From Arthrobacter sp. Soil762 (GTDB lineage: Bacteria; Actinomycetota; Actinomycetes; Actinomycetales; Micrococcaceae), in NCBI RefSeq assembly GCF_001428335.1, contig NZ_LMSG01000017.1, positions 124,140-188,139 on the forward strand: a stretch of 64,000 bases of DNA, written 5' to 3'. The position numbers and the translations under genes are program-made. Below are positions 52,722 through 62,730 of the stretch, piece after piece; within the stretch, counting starts at the first letter, position 1, and every line of letters starts with the position of its first letter. A model generated the notes under the pieces. It was not told the origin of the DNA. It was given only the letters and a program-made list of their open reading frames with translations, and searched no databases.

Positions 52722-54328
52722 ACGTGGCGCCCGAGCTTCAGTTCGCTTTCGCGGAGGGCTTCGCCCGGGCTACGGGGCCTGCGGGGACTCGTCGGACCAT
52801 TTCCTCCGCCCAGAATCTGTTTTCGGGAATCAGGATGTTTGTGAAGTTGGTTGCGTCTGGGCCCAGGCCGCCCGGCCGTCTCGCAGATCTTCGTCCATCA
52901 CATCTGGCGGAGTTGCGCATGCGGCACACGCGGGCCGGAAACAGTGCGCTGATCGCGCTTCGTGTTGTCCTTCGTGCGAATCCGGACCTGCCAATGCCTT
53001 TCAGGAACGCGCTGTTCACTCCTCTGACGAACCCGGCACCGTCGACCACGGCTGCGTCTTACTCACCGGCGGAATTCCGGGCGATACAGCGGGCGGCAAG
53101 GTCCGGCGTCCGCGCAATGGTGGCACGGATCCGAGCGGGAGAAGAAGAGCTCAAGGCATGGCGTCGCGAACAAGAACAAGGCTTCACAGACTCGACCCCG
53201 CAACGGGGGGAACAAAGCCGGGGCAGCGTGCTTAACCACATCGCCCTGGTAGGGGACATTCCCAGAAGCCCATCCAGTAGTCCTCGTGGAAAGGGCCCCG
53301 CCAAGGACGCATGGAACTTGTTCTATGCGCTCTTCCCGGCCTTGTCCGACATGGCGGCGTTGGTCGTCCTGTTCCAGTGCCTGACCGGGGAGAACCTGAC
53401 CACCATTTGCAACCTGACGGCCCGGTACAGCCGCGCCGATGCCTCCCTGGACGGGGAGACGCCGGTGCTGATCACGAGGGGATCCAAAGCTCGACGTGGA
53501 CCCAATAAGGCGGAAATGGACCTGGCATTCACTGCAATTCCTGAATGGATACAGGCATCCGAGGGCAACGGCGAGAGCGATGACTATGCATCCGCTTTCG
53601 GTCTTTACATGATCGCCGAGAAGCTGTGCCGACGCGCCCGCGAGTTCGCATCCAGCAATGCCTTGTTGGTCGGCCATTCGCCTCACCGGCTTGACACCTC
53701 TGTCAACGGCACAGGCTTTCGTCCCGTCCCCCACAACTGCATGGCGCGATGGGAAGGGTGGACTGACAGCGACGGAAATCCGCAGCTGGTGGACAGCAGG
53801 CGGCTCAGACGAACCTTCCTGGAACTTCATCAACGCCCCGTGGCACAGACCACGGACACCTTGGCAAACACCTACCTGCTCCGCGATCCGGGCTCACTCG
53901 CCGCCAACCAGGAGGTCGTACAGCACGTCCTGGAAGGCGAAGTCGAACGGATCCAGACAGAGACCGTAGCGGCCGTATTGACCAAGCACGACATTGCCCA
54001 GGCGGTTGCCGACGTCGAAGGGGTGGCCAAGCGGTTCGGAATCACGGGCGAAAAACTCCAATCCATCCTGGAAGGGCGGCTCGATACCGTGGCGACCGCC
54101 TGCGTCGACAACGAGCACGGACTCGTCACCGAGCCCGGGCAGCCATGCACAGCGTCTCTTCTGCTCTGTCTGGGCTGCCCGAACGCACGGTCAGAGCCAC
54201 GGCACATCCCCATCCAGGCCCTCATGCGCCAGCAAATAGAACGGCGCCGGGAGGAACTCACCCCTGACCGCTGGAAGCAGTTGTACGGCACCGCCACCGA
54301 ACAACTCGATGACCTACTCAAACAATAG
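52661..54328 (+). CDS. Tyrosine recombinase 2 (TnpB/RitB-like)
   Basis: This is the only recombinase of the row with an unbroken frame (555 residues). It has an N-terminal core-binding domain (about 15-130) and a catalytic-like domain (about 225-430) with ALVVLFQCLTGENLTTICNL, RRLRRTFLELHQRP and LANTYLLRD. The usual first Arg (TGxR) is TGEN here and the HxxR box is RRLRR, so the catalytic set is incomplete or atypical. A C-terminal Cys-rich end (ACVDNEHG, CLGCPNAR) is typical of the group. ATG 52661 overlaps the end of recombinase 1. Confidence 0.75.
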   Translation: MVRVYPEAVPGFKDFSFHSLNVAPELQFAFAEGFARATGPAGTRRTISSAQNLFSGIRMFVKLVASGPRPPGRLADLRPSHLAELRMRHTRAGNSALIALRVVLRANPDLPMPFRNALFTPLTNPAPSTTAASYSPAEFRAIQRAARSGVRAMVARIRAGEEELKAWRREQEQGFTDSTPQRGEQSRGSVLNHIALVGDIPRSPSSSPRGKGPAKDAWNLFYALFPALSDMAALVVLFQCLTGENLTTICNLTARYSRADASLDGETPVLITRGSKARRGPNKAEMDLAFTAIPEWIQASEGNGESDDYASAFGLYMIAEKLCRRAREFASSNALLVGHSPHRLDTSVNGTGFRPVPHNCMARWEGWTDSDGNPQLVDSRRLRRTFLELHQRPVAQTTDTLANTYLLRDPGSLAANQEVVQHVLEGEVERIQTETVAAVLTKHDIAQAVADVEGVAKRFGITGEKLQSILEGRLDTVATACVDNEHGLVTEPGQPCTASLLLCLGCPNARSEPRHIPIQALMRQQIERRREELTPDRWKQLYGTATEQLDDLLKQ

Positions 54329-54417
54329 CGAGCCGACATTGCAATGGCCGCATCCCAAGCGACGGATGAGGACTCCACCCTCATCGAGGCGCTTCTCGAC
54401 GGAAGGCTCGATCTCCG

Positions 54418-56522
54418 ATGACCCAACAGGCAGCAGCATTCAGCGACCACCTGATCGGGGACAATCCACTGGCGCTCACAAACCGTCCGGTCCGGCCCGA
54501 CGCCGATGCCTCCCGGCTGTCCCGGTTTGACGACGACCGATGGGACCTGACCCCGGGCATTTTCGAGGATCACAGCACCAAGACCAGTCTGAACTTCGAG
54601 GTCTTTCCGGTCAGGTGGCGGGTGGCAGTCAAGGAATACTTCTGGCTTCTCATCAACGACGAGACAATCCGTCCCCTTCCGGCCGCGCGGCTGGACAAAC
54701 GCCTGTCACTGCGGACGATCAGCTTCGCGAGTGCCCCGCTGGCAAGGGTCCTGGCCTGGGCCGAAGAACACGGCATAATCTCGCTGAACGAGCTTTCTCC
54801 GGCCAGACTCGATCTCATGCTGGCCGACATCGCAGTCTTGGACCTCAGCAACGGCCGCAAGGGAATGATGGTCAGCGAGACCCGCCGACTGTGGGCTTAT
54901 CGCGAAGTCGTACCGGAGATCCTTCGCATGCCGGAACCCCAGCCATGGCTGGGGGAGCTCACACGGGATTTGTTCGCCGAAGCCCCTAAGCGTCCCGGGA
55001 ACCGCACACCCCGGATCCGCGATGAAACCCTCGTACCACTCATCAGCTGGGCCATGAGATTCGTCGATGACCTGTCGACAGACATCACCACGTCATTTCA
55101 TGAATACCGTCTCCTGCTCCAGCAAGAGGACCGGTTCCGCCCGCCCGGTGTCGGAAGAGGCACCCCGGGCGGGACGCGCCAGGAAAGACTCAAACGCGTC
55201 CTTGATCACTTCCGTCGCGACGGGACAAAGCTGCCCGGACGTACCCTTCCGGACGGCACCCGCGAAATCCGGTGGCAGCACCTTGGACGCCTCACCTACA
55301 CGCTGGGGGTGTTCACGCCCAGTACGACCGAGACTTGATCCGCCAATCCGGCCTGGAAATCGATGACGACACCTACCTCTCAACACGCTGCAAGGGAATG
55401 ATCAACGGCCACCTCTGGCGGTCAAAACCCATCGCCTTCGATGACGCCTCCAACCTCGCCCAGCACCTCGTCACCGCGTGCTTCATCCTTATCGCCTACC
55501 TGTCCGGCATGCGCCCCGGTGAAGTCCTCAGCCTTAAACGTGACTGCGTCGCCCACGACAAATCCACCGGACGCTGGACAGTAACCGGCGTCCGCTGGAA
55601 AGGCGCCACGGACAACGACGGCGCAAAAGCAGTCGAAGGCGAGCAACGGGATTTTCCCTGGGTGGTCCACCCCATAGTCGCCCGGGCAGTGACCGTCCTG
55701 ACCCGGCTGCACCCCGAAACTCTTCTCTTTCCGGTAAGCATCCGGCCAAAGCCCCTGCGCGGCCCGGCCGCCCCGACCAACCTGAGACCGGGCACGGCCC
55801 TGACGACATCGCAGGTCGGAACCGACATCGTCGAGTTCATTGACTGGGCCAACACATACTGCACCGAAAACCGCCGTCCCGACCACATCCCCTCCGACAA
55901 AGACGGCCGGGTCAGCCCCCGCCGCTTCCGCAGAACGCTCGCCTGGCACATCGTGCGGCAACCACGGGGACTTGTCGCCGCGGCCATCCAGTACGGGCAC
56001 GTGTCCACCCACATCACCCAGGGCTACGCGGGAACCTACGCGTCAGGGTTCCTGGATGACCTCGCGCTCGAACGATGGCTGGAGCGCATCGAAAACGTTT
56101 ACGAACTCGAAACCTACCTGGACTCCGGCGGCCATGTCAGTGGACCATCGGCGACCGAACTCGAATCCAGGACGCGCCACGCCCAGGCGAAATTCGGTGG
56201 CCGGACCATGCCCACGGTCCGCCAGGCCCACAGGCTTCTCCAAGATCCCACTCTCCAGGTTTTCAAAGGCCGGGGCATGCACTGCGTCTTCAACAAGGCC
56301 ACCGCGTTATGCGCGAAGGAATCCGAGAACGGCCCGTCCCTGGGGGAATGCCGCAGCGCCTGCTCCAACATTGCCCGAACCGATCAGGACATCGCCGAAT
56401 TACGGGCAGAGATCAACGCCCTGCCCGAGGACCCGCTCGCCCCCGAAATCAGAAACCACCGAATCGCGCTCGTCAAGGAAACCATGGTCAAAGCGATCAA
56501 ACACCACGAGGAGGCCCGATAA
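54418..56522 (+). pseudogene. Tyrosine recombinase 3 (TnpB/RitC-like), split by one frameshift
   Basis: Two frames join at about 55318-55321. The first (54418-55338) gives the N-terminal domain to GRLTYTLGVFTPSTTET. The second carries on with QYDRDLIRQSGLEIDDDTYL, the Arg box LSGMRPGEVLSLKRD, RRFRRTLAWHIVRQ, IQYGHVSTHITQ and the Tyr in GYAGTY, then a Cys-rich tail. A CCC at the joint would read through if it were CCCC, so a single lost C explains the break. Joined length is about 700 residues. The stop overlaps the next gene by TAATG. Confidence 0.8.
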
Positions 56523-56917
56523 TGACGACAAATGAGACCGAATTCATCCGCAGCGCCCTCCAACAGGCCAAGGACGACCTCCTGGAAGGCCGCGTTCCGG
56601 GCCCGCTGACCAGCACCCGACTCGTTGAGCTCGCCGGGGTCAAACGACACCGGCTCACCCATGACAACCCCGACACCAACGACGAGTTCCAGCGCCGAGC
56701 ACGCGCACTGAACCGCACCAAACCCGAGGTCGACAGACTCCGCTCCAACCTCGATGCCGAACGGCAACGAAACAAGCGGCTCGTCACCGAACGGGACACG
56801 CTCGACCAGCGACTCAAGGCCTACTCGACTGCTCTGCTCGGTCTGCTTGAGGAGCGCGACAGGCTCCTTGAGGCTCTCAGATCCGGGAACAATGTCACAG
56901 CACTTCCGAACCGTTAA
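56522..56917 (+). CDS. TnpC-like coiled-coil protein (DUF6262-like)
   Basis: The 131-residue protein has TSTRLVELAGVKRHRLTHDN near residue 30-50, a helix-turn-helix-like start, followed by a long coiled coil (about 65-120: DRLRSNLDAERQRNKRLVTE, LDQRLKAYSTALLGLLEERD). It occupies the place of TnpC of Tn554, which helps set insertion orientation and frequency. ATG 56522 overlaps the stop of recombinase 3. Intact, but its recombinase partners are broken. Confidence 0.7.
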   Translation: MTTNETEFIRSALQQAKDDLLEGRVPGPLTSTRLVELAGVKRHRLTHDNPDTNDEFQRRARALNRTKPEVDRLRSNLDAERQRNKRLVTERDTLDQRLKAYSTALLGLLEERDRLLEALRSGNNVTALPNR

Positions 56918-56943
56918 TTGGTTTCTCCATCCATCCCCGGCGC

Positions 56944-58011
56944 TTGGCCCGAGAATCCACGCTTGGCTACGGCTCGGCGCCGGCGAATTCAAGAAGGCGG
57001 GTCACTGCCGTCGAGCCTGTCCTCCGATGGCTGAACGGGTTTCCCGGCACAATCTGGGAGGAGCGGTGGCTGGCCTCCGGCATAGACCAAGCCCCACGGG
57101 AAGGCCTCAAAGAGATCAGCGAGCGGTTGTCAGTAGGTCAAAGTTTCCTCAGTTCTGGCCTCAGCGCACTGGTCCGGGCCCGCCTCGTGCGTCCCTCGTA
57201 TGAGTGGATGTTCTCCTCCAAGCACTGGAATCAAAGCCGCGGTTCGTTATCGTTCCTCGAGGTTTCCGAACCCTTGGAGACAACGCGACTGCGCGCTTTG
57301 CCGGAGTACCAGCGTGGCCACGAGCTGATCCGACGGAACGCCCAGAACGCCGTCGCGAGGATCCTCGTCCGGACCGGCAAACGCCTGGGCCAAGTGATCG
57401 GCGATGATGTCCTCGCATATTCGCACATGGCCCGGTCCAGTAGTTCGCGCTGGTCGGACCCACACAGAACGTTCTCTCCCACAGTTACATCAGTCGTGTA
57501 CTGAACGCCATCGCAGCCCATGCAGGCCTCATGGACGCTGGGGGCGCCCGTCACCTTCACGCCGCACGACTTCCGGCGGCTCTTCGCTACCGAACTCGTC
57601 GACACTGGCCTTCCCCTGCAGATCGTCTCCACGCTCCTGGGGCACCTGAACCTGGAAACGACTAGGGATACCGGCGGTCTTCCCTGAACACGTGATCCAG
57701 GCACCATGCCTTCATAGAACGTCGCCGGCAAGCTCGCCCCGATCACGAATTCCGTCCGGCACCGGTCGAGGAGTGGAAAGAATTCGAACAGCATTTCCTG
57801 CTCCGCAGGGTTGCGCTGGGTACCTGCCACTGCCCCTATGCCACGCCGTGGGTTCACGAACGCGCGTGCGTCAAATGCCGGTTCCTTCAGGTAGACCCAG
57901 CTCAGGTTGAGCGACTCGAAACCATGACGGACAACGCTGAGCAACGTCTCGCCGAGGCACGCGAACACCATGGCTAGGGGAGGTAAGTGCCCTTGAAGAG
58001 AGTCTCGTGCA
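56944..58011 (+). pseudogene. Tyrosine recombinase 4, heavily decayed
   Basis: Pieces lie in different frames in family order: PVLRWLNGFPGTIWEERWLA (from about 57015), HSYISRVLNAIAAHAGLMDA (about 57490-57540), PVTFTPHDFRRLFATELVDT plus IVSTLLGHLNLETTR (57547-57665, HxxR and LGH), and VEEWKEFEQHFLLRRVALG followed by CPYATPWVHERACVKCRFLQ (about 57765-57895, the Cys-rich tail). The middle and the catalytic Tyr are lost or out of phase. It follows the TnpC-like gene and is clearly dead. Confidence 0.7.
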
Positions 58012-58160
58012 TCTACGGCGCCGGTGCGGTGAAGCTGAACGAGTGCACAACAGAACCGACGAGACCACCGAGGACCGTCCAACCCGCGGTGCCTAGATTG
58101 TCTGAATCGCGGGTTACTCTGGTGCGGCGCGTCCAGACCCAAGCCAACCGCAGATCGGCA

Positions 58161-58652
58161 TTAGTTCCAAAAGCCCTCGTGGGCGTGACTTGCTTCGGCT
58201 TCAATCGCGGGACCGGCCACTGAGGTGTGTCTCTGACCTCCGTTGAAGACGATCCGGCATGGCACCTCCAGGGTTGGGTTCTCTGGGTGTGAGCCGGTGA
58301 GTGCGAGCAGGCTCGTCTCGGCGAGGGCATAGACGACCCTTCCGATACCTGCCCAGTAGATTGCGCCGGAGCACATGGCGCAAGGTTCACAGCTTGTATA
58401 GAGCGTGCAATCGTTCAAGATGGGCGCGCCGAACTTCCGAGATGCAAGACGGACGAGATTGGTTTCGGCGTGCCCGGTAGCATCCCCATCGGTTACAACT
58501 GTGTTTTCAGCCTGTAGCAACACCTGTCCTTCGCCGTCGGCAAGTAGTGCACCGAACGGATGGTTGCCGTGCTGGACGGCGTTCTTCGAGATTTCTATGG
58601 CCTGCCGCAGCAGGTGAAGGTCAGCGTCACTAACCGTGGATGACATGTTCAT
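58161..58652 (-). CDS. Nucleoside/nucleobase deaminase (guanine or cytosine deaminase type)
   Basis: The 163-residue protein has the zinc deaminase motifs HAE in GDATGHAETNLVR and PCxxC in CEPCAMCSGAIYWAGI, with NHPFGALLADGEG before them. Order and length fit the GuaD/CDA family that deaminates guanine or related bases. The gene is divergent from a purine-nucleoside-type ABC importer, which supports a purine salvage role (guanine to xanthine). A second ATG six bases inside the first is an alternative start. tRNA deaminase TadA is less likely from the context. Confidence 0.85.
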   Translation of the reverse strand: MNMSSTVSDADLHLLRQAIEISKNAVQHGNHPFGALLADGEGQVLLQAENTVVTDGDATGHAETNLVRLASRKFGAPILNDCTLYTSCEPCAMCSGAIYWAGIGRVVYALAETSLLALTGSHPENPTLEVPCRIVFNGGQRHTSVAGPAIEAEASHAHEGFWN

Positions 58653-58713
58653 GAAGGTCCTCTCTTTGGGTCAAACTACTCCGCCAGTATGAACCACTTC
58701 GCCAAATTGATCT

Positions 58714-58795
58714 ACTGAAAATCAGTTTGTGATCACCTATTGCGAACCAATCGGGCTAAATGGTTAGATTGATCAACTCGACCGGGGGATCGATC
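58714..58795. promoter_or_regulatory. Divergent control region with several palindromes
   Basis: The space between the deaminase and importer genes holds ACTGA-AAA-TCAGT (58714-58726), GTGATCAC (58729-58736), TTGATCAA (58769-58776) and GATCGATC (58788-58795). The two ATC-centred 8-mers are 40 bases apart, about four helical turns. TTGCGA (58740) and TTAGAT (58764) could be promoter boxes for the importer. A shared repressor is likely but unidentified. Confidence 0.5.
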
Positions 58796-58823
58796 ACACA
58801 TCCAATCTCTTCTAAGGACTGAC

Positions 58824-59894
58824 ATGGCAACTCGACGCATCCGGAAACCAATGATGCTGGTCGGCGCGACGCTCTCTCTGCCCCTGATCATCAGCGCCTG
58901 CGGTGCCGCGCCGGCGGAGACTGAAGCAAACAGTGTTTCGGTTGATTACAAAGCCTGCGCCGTTTCTGGGGCTGGCGGATGGAACGACCACTCATTCAAC
59001 GAGCAGGTGTACAACGGGCTCCAGCAAGCAAAGAAGAAGCTGGGCGTTCCCGTAGTGGCGTTCGAGTCAAAGACCGCCGACGACTTCGTACCCGGCATTT
59101 CCTCTCTTGTGGACCAGGGCTGCAAGCTCGTCTTCAGCGTCGGCTTTGACGCAAACGATGCCGTCAACGCCGCAGCGGCAGCCAACCCCGAGGTTCGGTT
59201 CGTTACTGTGGACGGCTTCGTGGAGGACCCGGGCACAACCAACCTCAAGGCCGTGACATACAAGATGAGTGAATCGAGCTATCTGGCTGGCTACCTTGCG
59301 GCAGCACAGAGCAAGAGCCACACCTTGGGAACGTTCGGCGCCATCCAGAACACCGCGATTACCGACTTCATGACAGGGTTCTTCAAGGGATCCCAGGAAT
59401 GGGCGAAGAAGCACGGCACTCCCACGAAAGTGATCGGATGGGAACCGTCAACTAAGACTGGCGTGTTCGTCGGCGACTTTTCCAATCAAATCACCGCGAA
59501 GTCCATTGCAGGTGCCCAGCTCGACCAAGGGGCAGACGTGCTGTTCCCGGTGGCCGGGCCCCTGTTCTCAGCGGCGGCAGAGGCCATCAAGGACACTGGC
59601 GATGGCGCGACTTTCCTAGGGGTCGACTCGGACGTCGCCGTGACGACACCGGAGTACAAGTCCCTGGTCCTGACCTCGGTCGAGAAGCGCATGACCAAGG
59701 CAGTCGAGCAGATCATTGGGGATGCTTCTAAGGGCACCTTCGATTCCCAGCCGTACGTGGGAACGCTGGAAAACGATGGCACTGGGCTATCGCCCTTCCA
59801 TGATTTCGATGGGCAAGTCTCCGCTGAGCTCCGAAGCGAACTGGATGATCTGCGCACCCGGATCGTTAGCGGCTCGGTGGAAACCCTTGGCTGA
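58824..59894 (+). CDS. BmpA-family nucleoside-binding lipoprotein
   Basis: The 356-residue protein has a signal peptide with lipobox IISAC (Cys26) and a periplasmic-binding-protein fold: ACAVSGAGGWNDHSFNEQVY at the N-terminal ligand site, KLVFSVGFDANDAV, KMSESSYLAGYLAAAQS and a C-terminal GLSPFHDFDGQVSAEL. BmpA/PnrA proteins bind purine nucleosides through stacked aromatic residues; SGAGGWNDHSFN matches that site. It feeds the ATPase and permeases encoded downstream. Confidence 0.9.
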   Translation: MATRRIRKPMMLVGATLSLPLIISACGAAPAETEANSVSVDYKACAVSGAGGWNDHSFNEQVYNGLQQAKKKLGVPVVAFESKTADDFVPGISSLVDQGCKLVFSVGFDANDAVNAAAAANPEVRFVTVDGFVEDPGTTNLKAVTYKMSESSYLAGYLAAAQSKSHTLGTFGAIQNTAITDFMTGFFKGSQEWAKKHGTPTKVIGWEPSTKTGVFVGDFSNQITAKSIAGAQLDQGADVLFPVAGPLFSAAAEAIKDTGDGATFLGVDSDVAVTTPEYKSLVLTSVEKRMTKAVEQIIGDASKGTFDSQPYVGTLENDGTGLSPFHDFDGQVSAELRSELDDLRTRIVSGSVETLG

Positions 59895-59927
59895 TTCCAT
59901 GCCAAACCAGCAGGGGAGGAGAGCACC

Positions 59928-61463
59928 ATGATGCTTGAACTACGTGGAATTACCAAGAGATTCGGCACTGTCACAGCCAACGACGGTATCGACCTGATCG
60001 TCGAACCGGGCCAGATTCACTGCCTTCTGGGTGAGAATGGTGCCGGCAAGTCGACGCTGATGAACATCCTCTACGGGTTGTATCACGCCGACGAAGGAGA
60101 AATCCTTCTCGATGGAGTGTCCCAGAAGTTCGCAGGACCCGGGGATGCGATGAAGGCCGGCATCGGCATGGTGCACCAGCACTTCATGCTCGTTCCCGTT
60201 TTTACTGTGGCGCAGAACGTGATGCTGGGGCATGAGCCCACGCATCCAGGCGGACGCCTCGACATGGCAGCCGCCCGCGACCTGGTGCGGCGTATCTCGA
60301 ATCAATTCGGGTTCGGCGTCGACCCGGACGCGTTGATTGAGGACCTGCCGGTAGGCATTCAACAACGCGTTGAGATCATCAAGGCACTGTCCCGGGACGC
60401 CCAGGTTCTGGTCTTCGACGAACCGACCGCAGTCCTGACACCCCAGGAAACGGATGAACTGATCGCCATCATGCGCCGGTTAAAGGCAGAAGGCACAGGC
60501 ATCGTCTTCATCACCCACAAGCTACGGGAAGTTCGCGAAGTAGCGGACACCATCAGTGTCATGAGGCACGGCCAAATCGTGGGCCAAGCATCACCCACAG
60601 CGAGCAGCAGCGAACTGGCCAACCTCATGGTTGGACGACCTGTGGAACTGACCGTCAAGAAGAACGCTCCTGCCCCCGGCGATGCAGGCCTCCAGGTTTC
60701 GGCCCTGACTGTGACCGATGAGCGGGGCCACCGAGTGGTGGACGACGTGAACTTCCAGGTTCGCGGCGGTGAAATCCTCGCCATCGCAGGAGTCCAGGGC
60801 AACGGTCAAAGTGAACTCATGGAAGCCATCATGGGCCTCCGGTCAGCCAGCCACGGAAGTGTCACGCTTGACGGCAAAGAGCTGTTGGGATCAAGTGTCC
60901 GCCAAATCCTTGACGCTGGCGTCGGCTACGTCCCCGAAGACCGTCACGTCGATGCGATGGTGGCCGAGTTCAGCCTCATGGAGAACATGATGCTGGATCG
61001 CTCTGTCGGCTTGCCGTTCGTGAAGTATGGAACCGTCCGTCAGCCGGTCGTGGACCAGTTCACCCGTGAGCGGATGGCCGAGTTCGATGTCAGGGCCGTC
61101 GGACCACACATTCCCATAGGCCGTCTCTCCGGAGGAAACCAGCAAAAGGTCGTCCTGGCCCGTGAGCTCAGCCGCGACTTGCGGCTCTTCATAGCGGCCC
61201 AACCTACCCGTGGCATCGATGTCGGCTCCATCGAGTTCGTCCACCAGCGAATCGTCCGGACTCGGGACGCCGGTGTAGCCGTCGTCGTGGTGTCCACGGA
61301 ACTTGACGAAATAGCTGCCCTCGCTGACCGGATCCTCGTCATGTACCAAGGCCGTGTTATCGGCATTGTTCCCGCAAATACATCCCGGGAGGACCTAGGC
61401 CTGATGATGGCCGGAGTGACCCCCACCACCAAAGAAGACCCTCATGTCCAGCAATTTAACTAG
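59928..61463 (+). CDS. Nucleoside ABC importer ATPase with two nucleotide-binding domains
   Basis: The 511-residue protein has two ABC domains. Domain 1 (1-240) has Walker A LLGENGAGKSTLMNILYG, a degenerate signature LPVGIQQRVEIIKAL and Walker B VLVFDEPTAVLTP. Domain 2 (about 250-505) has a degenerate Walker A GVQGNGQSELMEAI, an intact signature LSGGNQQKVVLARELS and LFIAAQPTRGID in place of the usual Glu. This complementary degeneration is normal for RbsA/NupO-type ATPases. It overlaps the first permease gene by 20 bases. Confidence 0.93.
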   Translation: MMLELRGITKRFGTVTANDGIDLIVEPGQIHCLLGENGAGKSTLMNILYGLYHADEGEILLDGVSQKFAGPGDAMKAGIGMVHQHFMLVPVFTVAQNVMLGHEPTHPGGRLDMAAARDLVRRISNQFGFGVDPDALIEDLPVGIQQRVEIIKALSRDAQVLVFDEPTAVLTPQETDELIAIMRRLKAEGTGIVFITHKLREVREVADTISVMRHGQIVGQASPTASSSELANLMVGRPVELTVKKNAPAPGDAGLQVSALTVTDERGHRVVDDVNFQVRGGEILAIAGVQGNGQSELMEAIMGLRSASHGSVTLDGKELLGSSVRQILDAGVGYVPEDRHVDAMVAEFSLMENMMLDRSVGLPFVKYGTVRQPVVDQFTRERMAEFDVRAVGPHIPIGRLSGGNQQKVVLARELSRDLRLFIAAQPTRGIDVGSIEFVHQRIVRTRDAGVAVVVVSTELDEIAALADRILVMYQGRVIGIVPANTSREDLGLMMAGVTPTTKEDPHVQQFN

Positions 61464-62730
61464 CGACACAACACGAAGCGCTTCGACGGAGCAACAGGCC
61501 CCGACGAACAGCCCGTCCCAGCCCCAGGCAAAGACGACACCGGGCAAATGGCGGACAGTGCTGCGCGAAATTTCCAACGGCAACACCATCATCAACATCT
61601 TCTCGGTGATCATCGCACTGGCAGCGGGAGCAATCCTGATTGGTCTCACCGACGAGGAAGTCCGCGAATCATTCGGATACTTCTTCGCCCGACCAACCGA
61701 TGCGCTCCGGGCCTTCTGGGATGCTGTAGCCGGCGCCTACTCGGCATTGTTCCAAGGCGCCATCTACAATTTCGGCCGCCCAGGCTTCCTCAACGGCATC
61801 AAGCCGTTGACCGACACGCTTACCTACGCCACGCCCCTGATAACTGCAGGCCTCGGCGTCGGACTGGCCTTCAGGTCGGGGCTCTTCAACATCGGCGGAC
61901 GCGGCCAAATGCTGATCGCTGCAGGATGCGCCGGCTGGATTGGATTCGGTATCCAACTGCCATGGGGCATTCACATGATCGTCGCCGTCGTGGCTGGTAT
62001 CGCCGGTGGCGCCCTGTGGGGTGGCCTGGCCGGGCTGCTGAAAGCCCGAAGCGGCGCCCACGAGGTGATCACCACCATCATGCTCAATTACGTCGCCTTC
62101 TACCTTCTCTCCTACCTGTTGCGTACACCGCTGTTGCAGGCGCCAGGCCAGTCGAATTCGAAGTCCGCCCCCACGGCAGAAACAGCAGTACTGCCATCAT
62201 TGCTGGGCGAACGCTACACCCTCCACTTCGGCTTTATTCTGGCAATCCTGGCCACCATAGGAGCAGCCTGGCTGATCAGCCGCTCATCATTGGGCTTCCG
62301 GTTCCGGGCAGTAGGGGAGAACCCGCACGCAGCACGGGTCGCCGGCATCAACGTTGGCAAGACGTACGTCATGGCCATGCTGGTCTCCGGCGGCCTGCTC
62401 GGACTCGCCGGCTCCTTCCAGGTACTGGGAACCACGACGTCCGGGTTCACCCCCGGTATCGACGCCGGCATCGGTTTCGACGCCATCACTGTCGCCCTCC
62501 TGGGACGGTCCCGTCCGTGGGGAATCTTCGCCGCTGGCCTGCTGTTCGGAGCGTTCAAATCAGGCGGCTTCGCCATGCAAGCGGCCCAAGGCATCCCGGC
62601 AGACATCGTGGTCGTCATCCAGGCCCTGATTGTGCTGCTCATCGCCGCCCCGCCCCTTGTCCGCGCAATCTTCAGGCTTCCGCACGACGGCAGCAAGCTG
62701 ACCGATAGCAAGAAGGTCGCCACAGCATGA
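61444..62730 (+). CDS. Nucleoside ABC importer permease 1
   Basis: The 428-residue protein has about nine to ten membrane helices after a 35-residue Ser/Thr-rich cytoplasmic start. Family signatures are TYATPLITAGLGVGLAFRSG, LFNIGGRGQMLIAAGCAGWI and RFRAVGENPHAARVAGINVG in the coupling loop. This is the BPD_transp_2 fold used for riboses and nucleosides. It overlaps the second permease by ATGA at 62727-62730. Confidence 0.92.
   Translation: MSSNLTSDTTRSASTEQQAPTNSPSQPQAKTTPGKWRTVLREISNGNTIINIFSVIIALAAGAILIGLTDEEVRESFGYFFARPTDALRAFWDAVAGAYSALFQGAIYNFGRPGFLNGIKPLTDTLTYATPLITAGLGVGLAFRSGLFNIGGRGQMLIAAGCAGWIGFGIQLPWGIHMIVAVVAGIAGGALWGGLAGLLKARSGAHEVITTIMLNYVAFYLLSYLLRTPLLQAPGQSNSKSAPTAETAVLPSLLGERYTLHFGFILAILATIGAAWLISRSSLGFRFRAVGENPHAARVAGINVGKTYVMAMLVSGGLLGLAGSFQVLGTTTSGFTPGIDAGIGFDAITVALLGRSRPWGIFAAGLLFGAFKSGGFAMQAAQGIPADIVVVIQALIVLLIAAPPLVRAIFRLPHDGSKLTDSKKVATA

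Noticed and set aside
57231-58142. A 303-residue minus-strand frame across the decayed recombinase 4
   Set aside because: The plus strand holds ordered pieces of a known recombinase family; the minus frame has no recognisable features.
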